Origin: Streptomyces fodineus
GTDB taxonomy: Bacteria > Actinomycetota > Actinomycetes > Streptomycetales > Streptomycetaceae
Reading direction: 5' to 3'
Assembly (NCBI RefSeq): GCF_001735805.1
Contig: NZ_CP017248.1
Coordinates: forward strand, 4,340,001-4,404,000
DNA: 64,000 nucleotides
In this document: positions 33,888-40,912 of the stretch, piece by piece
Layout of the letters: the number at the start of each line of letters is the position of its first letter
Position numbering within the stretch: the first letter of the stretch is position 1
The notes under the pieces: model-generated
Told to the model about the DNA's origin: nothing
Database searches by the model: none
The model's input: only the letters and a program-made list of their open reading frames with translations
Translations under genes and position numbers: made by a program

Positions 33888-34363
33888 TAAGTGATCGGCG
33901 CGACGCCGGCGGTGACCTCCTGAGGGCCGACTCGGCGGGTGCCTGAACGGCGCCCTGCGCGTGGCGGAATCACGCGGCTTGCAGCTCCCCGGGCCCGATC
34001 GCCCCGGACATCGGGGACGACAGCGGTTCGGGAGGGTACCTGTGAGCCCTCGCACCGACTACAGCTATGTCCCGCACACGATCCGGCATCCCCGGAAGAT
34101 TGGGTGATCTACGGCGTGTACTGCACCGCTCCCCACCGCGGCGGGCCCTTGGGTCGCGGGACGCGCCGGAAGCCGCCCAGGACTGGGCTCTGCGGCCGGA
34201 GCCGTCATCTCTCTGAGCGCGATCAGGACCCTCTCCACACTCCACAATGGCCCATAAGGCCAGAATTGTCCCCGTTCATAAGGGACTTCACTTTGGCGAA
34301 ACGGGGAACCGCACCGCTAACGTCAGGGCTCTTGACGGAACTTCTGTCTCACGGGGGCCCACT
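33888..34363. other. 476-base region between the IS and lipoprotein copy 4
   Basis: Only short frames are open and none has a convincing start. It holds the target-side TAA, the displaced TGA stop of the interrupted lipoprotein gene just after it, and the promoter-like motif of copy 4 at its 3' end. Nothing else is recognised. Confidence 0.6.
34294..34324 (+). promoter_or_regulatory. shared promoter-like motif before lipoprotein copy 4
   Basis: TGGCGAAAC-N18-CGTC, identical in both boxes to that of copy 2, with CGTC 43 bases before the GTG in each. See 16269-16299. Confidence 0.6.
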
Positions 34364-35020
34364 GTGAAACGCCGCTCTTTGCCCGTTGCTGCCGCGCTCA
34401 CCACATCCGCTGTCCTGCTGCTGACGGCTTGCGGCGGAGGGGACGGCGGCTCCAAAGCCGACGGCAAGATCGCGGGAGCGAACACTGGGAGCGAGACGGT
34501 GACTTCGCCGAGTGCGTCGGCATCCACAGACTCCGTCGCACGCCCACAGATCAAGTTGCCGTCGGACGTCACTGACAAGTACGAGAACTGGGAGACTGGC
34601 GATGCGGCCAAGGACGAGGTCCTGGCCGACACCGCCCGGCGCATCGACGCAACGAACGACGCCATTCTGCGAGGCAACGCGAGCGCACTCGGTCTCTCGT
34701 TCTACTACCGGGACAAGGCCTTGACCGATGCCGTGGCATGGGTGCAGGCCTATGTGAAGGCCACCCTCTCCTTCACGGGCACAACGCGTTACTACGCCCC
34801 CAAGGTCACACTCTCTGGCAACAACACAGCGTCCCTCGTCTACTGCTCCGATGAGAGCAAGGGCTTCAACAAGAACCGCAAGACCAACAAGGTCGACAGG
34901 ACTCCCTCGACGGAAAGCCCGTACATCCTGTACAACACGCGCCTTGAGAAGACCAAGCAAGGCGTCTGGCAGACCAGCGACCTGATTTCGAAGCGGGGGG
35001 CTGAGACATGCGCCGATTGA
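34364..35020 (+). CDS. lipoprotein, paralogue family A, copy 4
   Basis: 218 residues from GTG 34364, with ACGGGGG upstream; the longer frame from 34247 runs through the promoter-like motif and is not expected to be used. Lipobox L-T-A-C, Cys23. It is very close to copy 2 in the outer domain (T-G-T-T-R-Y-Y-A, Y-C-S-D-E-S-K, N-R-K-T-N-K-V-D, G-V-W-Q-T-S). Its normal secreted partner is missing and only a 30-codon remnant follows. Confidence 0.75.
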   Translation: MKRRSLPVAAALTTSAVLLLTACGGGDGGSKADGKIAGANTGSETVTSPSASASTDSVARPQIKLPSDVTDKYENWETGDAAKDEVLADTARRIDATNDAILRGNASALGLSFYYRDKALTDAVAWVQAYVKATLSFTGTTRYYAPKVTLSGNNTASLVYCSDESKGFNKNRKTNKVDRTPSTESPYILYNTRLEKTKQGVWQTSDLISKRGAETCAD

Positions 35021-35100
35021 CCGGTCGGGGGCGCATCCTGGCGCGGGGTGTGCTCGTAGCCGCGTGTCATGCCTCGGCCATCGAGGGGGAGATCAGGTGA
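35008..35100 (+). pseudogene. remnant of a family B secreted-protein gene
   Basis: ATG 35008 overlaps the lipoprotein stop by 13 bases, exactly as the family B genes do in copies 2 and 3. Only 30 codons follow, resembling a worn signal peptide (M-R-R-L-T-G-R-G-R-I-L-A-R-G-V-L-V-A-A). The frame then stops at the TGA overlapping GTG 35097. The body of the protein, about 310 codons, is missing, most simply through deletion. Confidence 0.65.
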
Positions 35101-35714
35101 CGGGCCAGAGCGGCCCCATAGTCTACGCCACGGTTGTGGGCACGGTGATACTCGCCGGCGGGATCGCCCTGTGGCGGGTGGCAGTGCGGCTGAAGGCTCA
35201 GGGAGTGGAGGAGGCCAAGCGCCACAAGGACATCGCGCTCGTCGCGGCCCACCTCAGCGGAGTAGCCGCGATCGGGGTGATGACGGCGGTCATATGGTGG
35301 CACGCCGATGCTCAATCGCAGCCGAGTGACAGCAACGTGTTGCACCTAACGCAGAAGATGGCCGCCGAGTTTGAAAGCGGCCCGCAGCCGCTCGATGTCC
35401 GTATCGACAAGGAGCCGGACCCGGGTGTCTTCACCGAGTCGGTCTACTTGTCCATACAGATGGACGGCGTCGGCTCAGGCGCGGATCTGAGTGCCGAGCC
35501 GGCCACACCACCGACCGGCGCACTCGACAGCTACACCATCACCAACAGGACGTCCCATCTCGGGTCGGACGCCTCTGACGACCCCGGCCAATACCAGGCC
35601 TGCTTGATCTTCACCTCGGCAACCCGCGCACCGGACCTCCCGGCAGCCGGCCCCGGAACCGCCCCGATACCTCAATACAACCTCCGCACAAGGGTCACTG
35701 CTGGGCCCTGCTGA
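35097..35714 (+). CDS. two-helix membrane protein, paralogue family C, copy 2
   Basis: 205 residues from GTG 35097, with GAGGGGGA upstream. Hydrophobic helices at about 8-26 and 48-66; the C-terminal domain ends R-T-R-V-T-A-G-P-C and contains Y-Q-A-C-L-I-F-T-S-A-T, matching the protein at 31726. The link between the helices is rich in Lys/Glu. It follows the deleted family B gene, which supports an original A-B-C gene order. Confidence 0.7.
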   Translation: MTGQSGPIVYATVVGTVILAGGIALWRVAVRLKAQGVEEAKRHKDIALVAAHLSGVAAIGVMTAVIWWHADAQSQPSDSNVLHLTQKMAAEFESGPQPLDVRIDKEPDPGVFTESVYLSIQMDGVGSGADLSAEPATPPTGALDSYTITNRTSHLGSDASDDPGQYQACLIFTSATRAPDLPAAGPGTAPIPQYNLRTRVTAGPC

Positions 35715-35768
35715 CAAGGGGTGGTTGATCCTCGGCCCTGTTGATCGGCACGGCCTTCCGGGGGGGCA

Positions 35769-35789
35769 GCGACCGGATGCACCGGTCGC
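35769..35789. terminator. hairpin between convergent genes
   Basis: GCGACCGG and CCGGTCGC form a perfect eight-base-pair stem with a five-base loop, between the family C gene and the kinase gene, which converge. No T-run follows. Confidence 0.55.
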
Positions 35790-35882
35790 CGGTGGCCCGG
35801 GTTGGACTCGGCGGCGGCCGTGACCGTCAGCTCTTGCGGATCGCCGGCCTTGGACACAGTAATGACCGTGGGGGGCGGTCCC

Positions 35883-37712
35883 TCACCCCACCTTCGACAA
35901 CCGCGACACCGGATTCCCCTCCGCCGAGCTGTCCGACGTGTACTTCAGGTCGTCGCCGACCGGTGTCAGTTCGATCTGGTGTGCGGCCGGGTCGCAGCCT
36001 CCGTGGTTGCCCTTGGCGCCGGTGGAGGTGGCGACCAGGTTCGTGCCGGTGACTTGTTTCAGGGTGAGGATGTCGGTGCACACCCCGCCGAGCTGGTCGG
36101 TCTGGGTCAGGCGGCCCAATTCCTCGCCGACGCCGGCGCGGTGGACGGTGAGGCGGAAGGTTCCGATGGGCAGGTTGCCGTCGAGGGCGGTGGCCTGGCC
36201 CTGCCAGGTGCCGAGGTAGCGGGCCGGGATCGTGCCGGGCGTGGGGCTGGTGTCCGGGGCGCCGGTGCCGCCCGTGGCTGTGCTGGACGCCGCCGTCGGT
36301 GCCTGGGAGTGGGAGGGGGCGCTGCCTGCGCCCTTGTCCTCGTCCTGGTGGGACCAGGGGCGCAGTAGTACGCCGAGGCCCAGGGTGCCGGCGGCCAGCG
36401 CTCCGGCGACCGCCAGTACGACCGTGCAGCTCAGGCGGCGGCCGCGGGCGCCCTCCACCGGTGTGGCGGCCGCCGCCATGCTGACGGAGATCCGGCCGGG
36501 TGGGGGTGCGTCACGCTGCGCGGGCACGACGGTGGGTTCCCCCGGCGGTGGGGGCGCCGGTTCCGCGGGGTTCATCGCGGGCGGAGGCCCGAAGGCACCG
36601 GCGTCAGTGGCAGACGCGGCCGATGCCGAGGCCGGGGGCTCTGTCTTCGCAGGGGTGTCGACGGGCACCGGACCCGACCCCCGAACCGAAGACCCCATCT
36701 CCCCCGGACGATCGAAGCCCACCGACCCCGACCCCCGACCCGCACCCAACCCCCGAACCGAAGACTCCGTCTCCGCCGGACTCTCGAAGGGCACCGGCCC
36801 CGAACGCACCGCCTCCCCCGTGTCCAGGTTCAGCAGTTGTACGGCGCTCCGGCTGACCTGCTCCACCAGGGCGCCCGGCAGCCAGCCGCCGGTGACCAGG
36901 CGGGCGGCGCCCTCGGGGGCGAGGCGGTGGCTGATCTCGGTGGGGGTCGGGCGGGACGCCGGGTCCTTGGTCAGGCAGGCCGCCGCCAGCGCCCGCAACT
37001 CTCCGCCCATGGCGTGCAGTTCGGGCTCCTCGTGGACCACCTTGTAGAGCAGGGCGGCGGAGGAGTCCCCGGGGAACGGCGGCTCGCCGGTGGCCGCGTA
37101 GGCCAGCACCGCGCCCAGCGAGAAGACGTCCGCGGCGGCGGTGGCGCCTTTGCCGAGGATCTGTTCGGGGGCCATGTAACCGGGGGAACCGACCGACACA
37201 CCTGTCGACGTCAGGGACGCCGTGCCGTCCATGGCGCGGGCGATACCGAAGTCGATCAGCAGGGGCCCGTCAAGTGTCAGCAGGACGTTCGACGGCTTCA
37301 CGTCCCGGTGGACCAGGCCCAGTTCGTGTACGGCCGTCAGCGCCTCGGCGAGGCCCGCGCCCAGGGCCCGTACGGTGTGCGGGGGCAGCGGGCCGGTGTC
37401 GGAGACGGCTGCGGCGAGGGAGGGGCCGGCCGCGTAGGCCGTGGCGACCCAGGGGACGGCGGCGTCCGGGTCGGCGTCCAGGACGGGGGCGGTCCAGGCG
37501 CCGCCTACCCGGCGGGCGGCGGCCACCTCGCGCTGGAAGCGGGCGCGGAACTGTTCGTCCAGCGCGAAGTGCGGGTGCACGATCTTCACGGCGACCGTAC
37601 GGCCGCCCGCGCTGCGGCCGAGGTAGACCCGGCCCATGCCACCGGAGCCGAGCCGGCCGAGCAGCCGGTACGGCCCGACGGTGGCCGGCTCGTCCACGTC
37701 CAGCGGCTGCAT
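35883..37712 (-). CDS. receptor-type Ser/Thr protein kinase
   Basis: 609 residues from ATG 37712, with GGGGGGAG upstream. The kinase domain has the Gly loop G-S-G-G-M-G at 22-27, Lys43, H-R-D-V-K-P-S-N with Asp137, D-F-G at 154-156 and Y-M-A-P-E-Q, so it is complete. A Pro/Ala-rich juxtamembrane stretch leads to one membrane helix (about 427-450) and an outer domain with L-G-T-W-Q-G and two cysteines. It should sense an extracellular signal and phosphorylate cytoplasmic proteins; an FHA-containing EssC-like ATPase lies on the far side of the region. That link is only suggestive. Its outer domain resembles nothing I can name. Confidence 0.88.
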   Translation of the reverse strand: MQPLDVDEPATVGPYRLLGRLGSGGMGRVYLGRSAGGRTVAVKIVHPHFALDEQFRARFQREVAAARRVGGAWTAPVLDADPDAAVPWVATAYAAGPSLAAAVSDTGPLPPHTVRALGAGLAEALTAVHELGLVHRDVKPSNVLLTLDGPLLIDFGIARAMDGTASLTSTGVSVGSPGYMAPEQILGKGATAAADVFSLGAVLAYAATGEPPFPGDSSAALLYKVVHEEPELHAMGGELRALAAACLTKDPASRPTPTEISHRLAPEGAARLVTGGWLPGALVEQVSRSAVQLLNLDTGEAVRSGPVPFESPAETESSVRGLGAGRGSGSVGFDRPGEMGSSVRGSGPVPVDTPAKTEPPASASAASATDAGAFGPPPAMNPAEPAPPPPGEPTVVPAQRDAPPPGRISVSMAAAATPVEGARGRRLSCTVVLAVAGALAAGTLGLGVLLRPWSHQDEDKGAGSAPSHSQAPTAASSTATGGTGAPDTSPTPGTIPARYLGTWQGQATALDGNLPIGTFRLTVHRAGVGEELGRLTQTDQLGGVCTDILTLKQVTGTNLVATSTGAKGNHGGCDPAAHQIELTPVGDDLKYTSDSSAEGNPVSRLSKVG

Positions 37713-37765
37713 GACGCGCTCCCCCCAACCCCACATCCAGTGGTGAGCAGCCTAGTGACGCGTGC

Positions 37766-38614
37766 TCAGTGCCGCAGCAGGTCCACCTTCACGTCCGCCG
37801 GGAAACCGGTCGTCGGGCCCACGCGGCGGGCGAACTCGGCGACGGCCTCCAGCTGCGCGGCGCCGAAGCTGAAGTCGAGGGTGGTGAAGTACTGCGCCAG
37901 GGTCGCCTCGTCGAAGGACTCCCAGCGGGCCGCCTGTTCGGCGACCTTGGTGACTTCCTCCAGGGAGAGGTTGCGGGAGGCGAGGAAGGCCTCGTGGACC
38001 TGGCGGGTGATCAGCGGCTCGCGTTCCGCGTAGTCCCGGCGGGCCGCCCAGACCGCGAAGACGAACGGCAGGCCGGTCCACTGCTTCCAGAGCGAGCCGA
38101 GGTCGTGCACCTCCAGGCCGTAGCGCGGGCCGTCCAGCAGGTTCGCCCGCAGCGCCGCGTCGCCGATCAGGACCGCCGCCTCGGCCTCCTGCATCATCAG
38201 GCTGAGGTCGGGCGGGCAGGTGTAGTAGTCGGGCTGGACGCCGTAGCGCTCGGCGAGCAGCAGCTGGGCGAGGCGGACCGAGGTGCGGGAGGTCGAGCCG
38301 AGCGCGACCCGGGCGCCGTGCAGGCGGCTCAGCGGGACCTGCGAGACGATCACGCAGGACATCACCGGGCCGTCGCAGCCGACGGCGATGTCCGGGAAGG
38401 CCACGAGGTCGTCGGCGTTGCGCAGGAACTCGACCAGGGTGACGGGGCCGATGTCGAGGTCGCCGCGCACGATCTGCTCGCTGAGCTTCTCCGGGGTGTC
38501 CTTGGTGAGCTCGAAGTCGAGCAGGGTGCCCGTTCTCGCCAGCCCCCAGTACAGGGGCAGGCAGTTCAGGAACTGGATGTGGCCGACGCGCGGCCGGGTG
38601 CGAGCATTGTCCAC
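37766..38614 (-). CDS. mqnA: chorismate dehydratase MqnA
   Basis: 282 residues with the MqnA start V-G-H-I-Q-F-L-N-C-L-P-L-Y-W-G-L and the E-F-L-R-N-A-D-D-L and S-T-S-R-T-S-V-R-L elements of this periplasmic-binding-protein-like fold. Known role: dehydration of chorismate to 3-enolpyruvylbenzoate, the first step of the futalosine pathway. GTG 38614 has no ribosome-binding site; a TAGTCT box ends seven bases upstream (38621-38626), so the mRNA may be leaderless. It diverges from the cold-shock gene. Confidence 0.92.
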   Translation of the reverse strand: MDNARTRPRVGHIQFLNCLPLYWGLARTGTLLDFELTKDTPEKLSEQIVRGDLDIGPVTLVEFLRNADDLVAFPDIAVGCDGPVMSCVIVSQVPLSRLHGARVALGSTSRTSVRLAQLLLAERYGVQPDYYTCPPDLSLMMQEAEAAVLIGDAALRANLLDGPRYGLEVHDLGSLWKQWTGLPFVFAVWAARRDYAEREPLITRQVHEAFLASRNLSLEEVTKVAEQAARWESFDEATLAQYFTTLDFSFGAAQLEAVAEFARRVGPTTGFPADVKVDLLRH

Positions 38615-38727
38615 ATCGCGAGACTAGACCCCGTCCTGTACGGTGCCCGGACCGACCCCACCGTCACCACGCCGTCAAATGGCGTAGCGGATGTTCAAAC
38701 ATCCGGGTGACGTGATCTTGGCCTCTA

Positions 38728-38755
38728 TTGCTTTCCGCTGCCCGGATGCTAGGCT
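38728..38755 (+). promoter_or_regulatory. probable promoter of the cold-shock gene
   Basis: TTGCTT, 16 bases, then TAGGCT fits a housekeeping sigma promoter. Transcription from about 38762 would give a leader of about 150 bases. Confidence 0.55.
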
Positions 38756-38791
38756 TGCCCGCAAGTTGCAGTTTGGTTTCCCTTGCAGTAC

Positions 38792-38838
38792 AGAGCCTGC
38801 GGAGCATGTGACCGCGGGCTCTCGTCGTTTTCAGACGA
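38792..38838 (+). promoter_or_regulatory. structured leader of the cold-shock mRNA
   Basis: Two hairpins follow each other in the predicted leader. The first is an 11-pair stem (arms 38792-38802 and 38812-38822, one U-G pair) with a nine-base loop. The second is a five-pair stem (38822-38826 with 38834-38838), sharing one base with the first, so the two may compete. Cold-shock mRNAs often use leader structure to control translation with temperature. Confidence 0.5.
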
Positions 38839-38912
38839 ATGCAGTTGTGCAGCACCGTTTCGCACGTGCAGGTTCTGGAGCAGGGCAACCCTTTTGAGCC
38901 CAAGGAGGGCTT

Positions 38913-39116
38913 ATGGCTACCGGAACCGTGAAGTGGTTCAACGCCGAAAAGGGCTTTGGCTTCATCGCCCAGGAGGGCGGCGGCCCCGACGTCTTCGTCC
39001 ACTACTCCGCGATCAACGCAGCCGGCTTCCGCTCCCTCGAGGAGAACCAGCAGGTGAGCTTTGACGTGACGCAGGGCCCGAAGGGTCCGCAGGCGGAGAA
39101 CGTCACCCCCGTCTGA
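38913..39116 (+). CDS. CspA-family cold-shock protein
   Basis: 67 residues, the standard size of a single cold-shock domain, with the RNA-binding motifs K-G-F-G-F-I (RNP1) and D-V-F-V-H-Y (RNP2) and the start G-T-V-K-W-F-N. It binds single-stranded RNA and DNA and melts secondary structure. AAGGAGG lies five bases before the ATG, an excellent site. It is monocistronic, with a long leader and a clear terminator. Confidence 0.96.
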   Translation: MATGTVKWFNAEKGFGFIAQEGGGPDVFVHYSAINAAGFRSLEENQQVSFDVTQGPKGPQAENVTPV

Positions 39117-39153
39117 TCTCTGCCTGATCGCAGAACCTGAGAGCAGTACCCAA

Positions 39154-39194
39154 GGAGCCCCGCGCCGTTCCGGCGACGGGGCTCCTGCCTTTTC
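39154..39194 (+). terminator. rho-independent terminator of the cold-shock gene
   Basis: GGAGCCCCG and CGGGGCTCC form a nine-base-pair stem, followed by TGCCTTTT. It lies 37 bases after the stop codon. Confidence 0.85.
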
Positions 39195-39227
39195 CGCCCC
39201 GCTGTCGATGAATTCTCAGCGAATTCT

Positions 39228-39803
39228 CTAGGTGTGCTGCATGACGAGGATGAAGGTCGTGCCCGGCGCCAACGCCTCGTAGGAGTGGGCGACGTCCCCC
39301 CGATAGGTCATGTAATCGCCGGGCCCGAGTTCGGCTTCCTCGCCCGCGGGGCCCGCCTTCACCCGGCCCGAGCCGACGATCAGATGCTCGACCGTGCCGG
39401 GAATGTGCGGTTCCGACGTGCGGGCCGCTCCCGGCTCGGCGCGCAGGCGGTAGATGTCCCGCCGGGCCGCCGGGGGGCTCGCGGACAGCAGGGTGGCGAC
39501 ATAGTTCGCCTGCTCCGAGCCGACCTCGGGGCCCTCGCCGGCGCGGATCACCTGGACGCTCGCCACCGGCGGCTCCACCAGCGCACTGAACGGCACGCCC
39601 AGCGCGACCGCGAGCGCCCAGAGGGTCTCCACGTTGGGATTCCCGCTCGCCGCCTCCAGCTGGGAGAGCGTGGACTTCGCGATTCCGGCGCGTTTGGCCA
39701 GCTCGGACAGGGACAGCCCGGTGCGGGCGCGTTCACGCTTGAGCGATGCGGCGATCCACTCCAGGGGGAGCCGGGCGGGGGTCCGGGAAGGCGGCTCGGT
39801 CAT
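39228..39803 (-). CDS. XRE-cupin transcriptional regulator, divergent from azlCD
   Basis: 191 residues from ATG 39803, with GGAG nine bases upstream; an in-frame start further back near 39860 is possible. An N-terminal Cro/C1 helix-turn-helix (L-S-E-L-A-K-R-A-G-I-A-K-S-T-L-S at about 30-45) is followed by a cupin domain (E-H-L-I-V-G-S-G-R-V, L-G-P-G-D-Y). Such regulators bind a small ligand in the cupin. It diverges from azlC, and two identical GTTCG-N6-CGAAC palindromes lie between them, so it very likely controls azlCD and itself. The ligand is probably an amino acid, by inference. Confidence 0.88.
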   Translation of the reverse strand: MTEPPSRTPARLPLEWIAASLKRERARTGLSLSELAKRAGIAKSTLSQLEAASGNPNVETLWALAVALGVPFSALVEPPVASVQVIRAGEGPEVGSEQANYVATLLSASPPAARRDIYRLRAEPGAARTSEPHIPGTVEHLIVGSGRVKAGPAGEEAELGPGDYMTYRGDVAHSYEALAPGTTFILVMQHT

Positions 39804-39827
39804 GTCGTTCGCTCCATCGGTACGATC

Positions 39828-39843
39828 GTTCGCCTTGACGAAC
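39828..39843. promoter_or_regulatory. operator 1 of the azlC/XRE region
   Basis: GTTCG-CCTTGA-CGAAC, a perfect five-base dyad with a six-base spacer. It overlaps a TTGACG box at 39835-39840 that could be the azlC -35 element. A further GTTCG half-site is at 39807-39811. Confidence 0.7.
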
Positions 39844-39874
39844 AGGGCTCTGTGTTCCATTGTAGAAAACATGC

Positions 39875-39890
39875 GTTCGGTACAGCGAAC
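39875..39890. promoter_or_regulatory. operator 2 of the azlC/XRE region
   Basis: GTTCG-GTACAG-CGAAC has the same arms and spacer length as operator 1, 47 bases away centre to centre. It covers the space just before the likely azlC start. Confidence 0.7.
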
Positions 39891-39900
39891 ATCCGATGAC

Positions 39901-40560
39901 ATGTCCCTGGTGCGCGACAGCTCGCTCGTCTGGCTCGCCTGCGGCGTCGTCGGCGTCTCCTTCGGTGCCGTCTCCGTCGCGGGCGGACTGCCGGTGTGGG
40001 TGCCGGTGGTGATGTCCCTCGTGGTGTACGCCGGATCGGCCCAGTTCAGCGCGGTGGGCGTGCTGCTCGCCGGGGGCGGGCCGGTCGCCGCGGCGGCGAC
40101 GGGGCTGTTGCTGAACACCCGGACGGCCGCGTTCAGTCTGGCCGTCGCCGAGATCATCGGCACCGGGCGCGCGGCGCGCTTCCTCGGTGCGCATCTGGTC
40201 ACCGACGAGACGGTCGCGTTCGCCCTGGCCCAGTCCGATCCGGTACGGCGGCGCAGGGCGTTCTGGATCTCCGGGCTCGGCCTGTTCGCCGTCTGGAACT
40301 TCGGGGTGGCGGCGGGCGCGCTGGCCGGGAGCGCGCTGGGGGACACCGTGCGTTACGGCCTGGACGCCGCGTTCCCCGCCGTGCTCGTCGCGCTGGTGCT
40401 GCCGCAGGTGCGGGCCGACGGGGCGGTACGGCGGTGTGCCGTGCTCGGCGCCGTGATCGCCCTGGTGGCGACGCCCGCCGTGCCTGCCGGGGTGCCGGTG
40501 CTGCTCGCTCTGGCGGGGCTGTTTCTGCATCGCCGGGAGCCCGTGGAGGTCACGGCATGA
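39901..40560 (+). CDS. azlC: AzlC, branched-chain amino acid exporter large subunit
   Basis: 219 residues from ATG 39901; ATG 39871 is also in frame and could be used by a leaderless mRNA, as neither has a clear ribosome-binding site. Several membrane helices and the AzlC core (G-V-S-F-G-A-V-S-V-A-G-G-L, V-V-Y-A-G-S-A-Q-F, L-L-L-N-T-R) are present. With AzlD it exports branched-chain amino acids or analogues from the cytoplasm. The stop overlaps the azlD start (ATGA). Confidence 0.9.
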   Translation: MSLVRDSSLVWLACGVVGVSFGAVSVAGGLPVWVPVVMSLVVYAGSAQFSAVGVLLAGGGPVAAAATGLLLNTRTAAFSLAVAEIIGTGRAARFLGAHLVTDETVAFALAQSDPVRRRRAFWISGLGLFAVWNFGVAAGALAGSALGDTVRYGLDAAFPAVLVALVLPQVRADGAVRRCAVLGAVIALVATPAVPAGVPVLLALAGLFLHRREPVEVTA

Positions 40561-40871
40561 ATGCCACCGTCGTCATGATGCTGGTGCTGGCCGTGGGCAC
40601 GTATGCCTTTCGGCTGGTCGGGCCGGTGTTGCACGGGCGCGTGGAGATACCCGCCCGGGTGCAGGAGCTGACCTCGGCCGGGGCAGTCGTCCTGCTGGTC
40701 GCCCTGCTGGCCACGGGGGCGCTGACCGAGGGCGGCGGGTTCGCGGGGTGGGCCCGGCCGGCCGGGGTGCTGGTGGGCGGGCTTCTGGCGTGGCGCAAGG
40801 CGCCGTTCGTCGTGGTGGTCGTGGGGGCGGCGGCGGCCACGGCGGCGCTGCGGGCGGCTGGGGTGGCCTAG
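40557..40871 (+). CDS. azlD: AzlD, branched-chain amino acid exporter small subunit
   Basis: 104 residues with three to four short helices and the AzlD pattern G-T-Y-A-F-R-L-V-G-P near residue 15. It is the obligate partner of AzlC, as the coupled start also suggests. The stop codon lies in a three-unit repeat shared with the end of the next, convergent gene. Confidence 0.88.
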   Translation: MNATVVMMLVLAVGTYAFRLVGPVLHGRVEIPARVQELTSAGAVVLLVALLATGALTEGGGFAGWARPAGVLVGGLLAWRKAPFVVVVVGAAAATAALRAAGVA

Positions 40872-40912
40872 CAGGCCGGGGGTGGCCAGGAGGCCGGGTG
40901 GCCTAGGAGGCC
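40862..40912. repeat. short GGTGGCC(TAG)GAGGCC tandem repeat
   Basis: Three imperfect units beginning at 40862, 40881 and 40897. Unit 1 contains the azlD stop and unit 3 supplies the stop of the convergent kinase remnant. Confidence 0.6.

Noticed and set aside
34247..34363. N-terminal extension of lipoprotein copy 4
   Set aside because: It would run through the promoter-like motif and place the signal peptide deep inside the protein. GTG 34364 matches the starts of copies 2 and 3.
39871..39900. Start of azlC at ATG 39871
   Set aside because: It is in frame, but the segment overlaps operator 2 and has no ribosome-binding site. I kept ATG 39901 and noted the alternative, since neither start is decisive.
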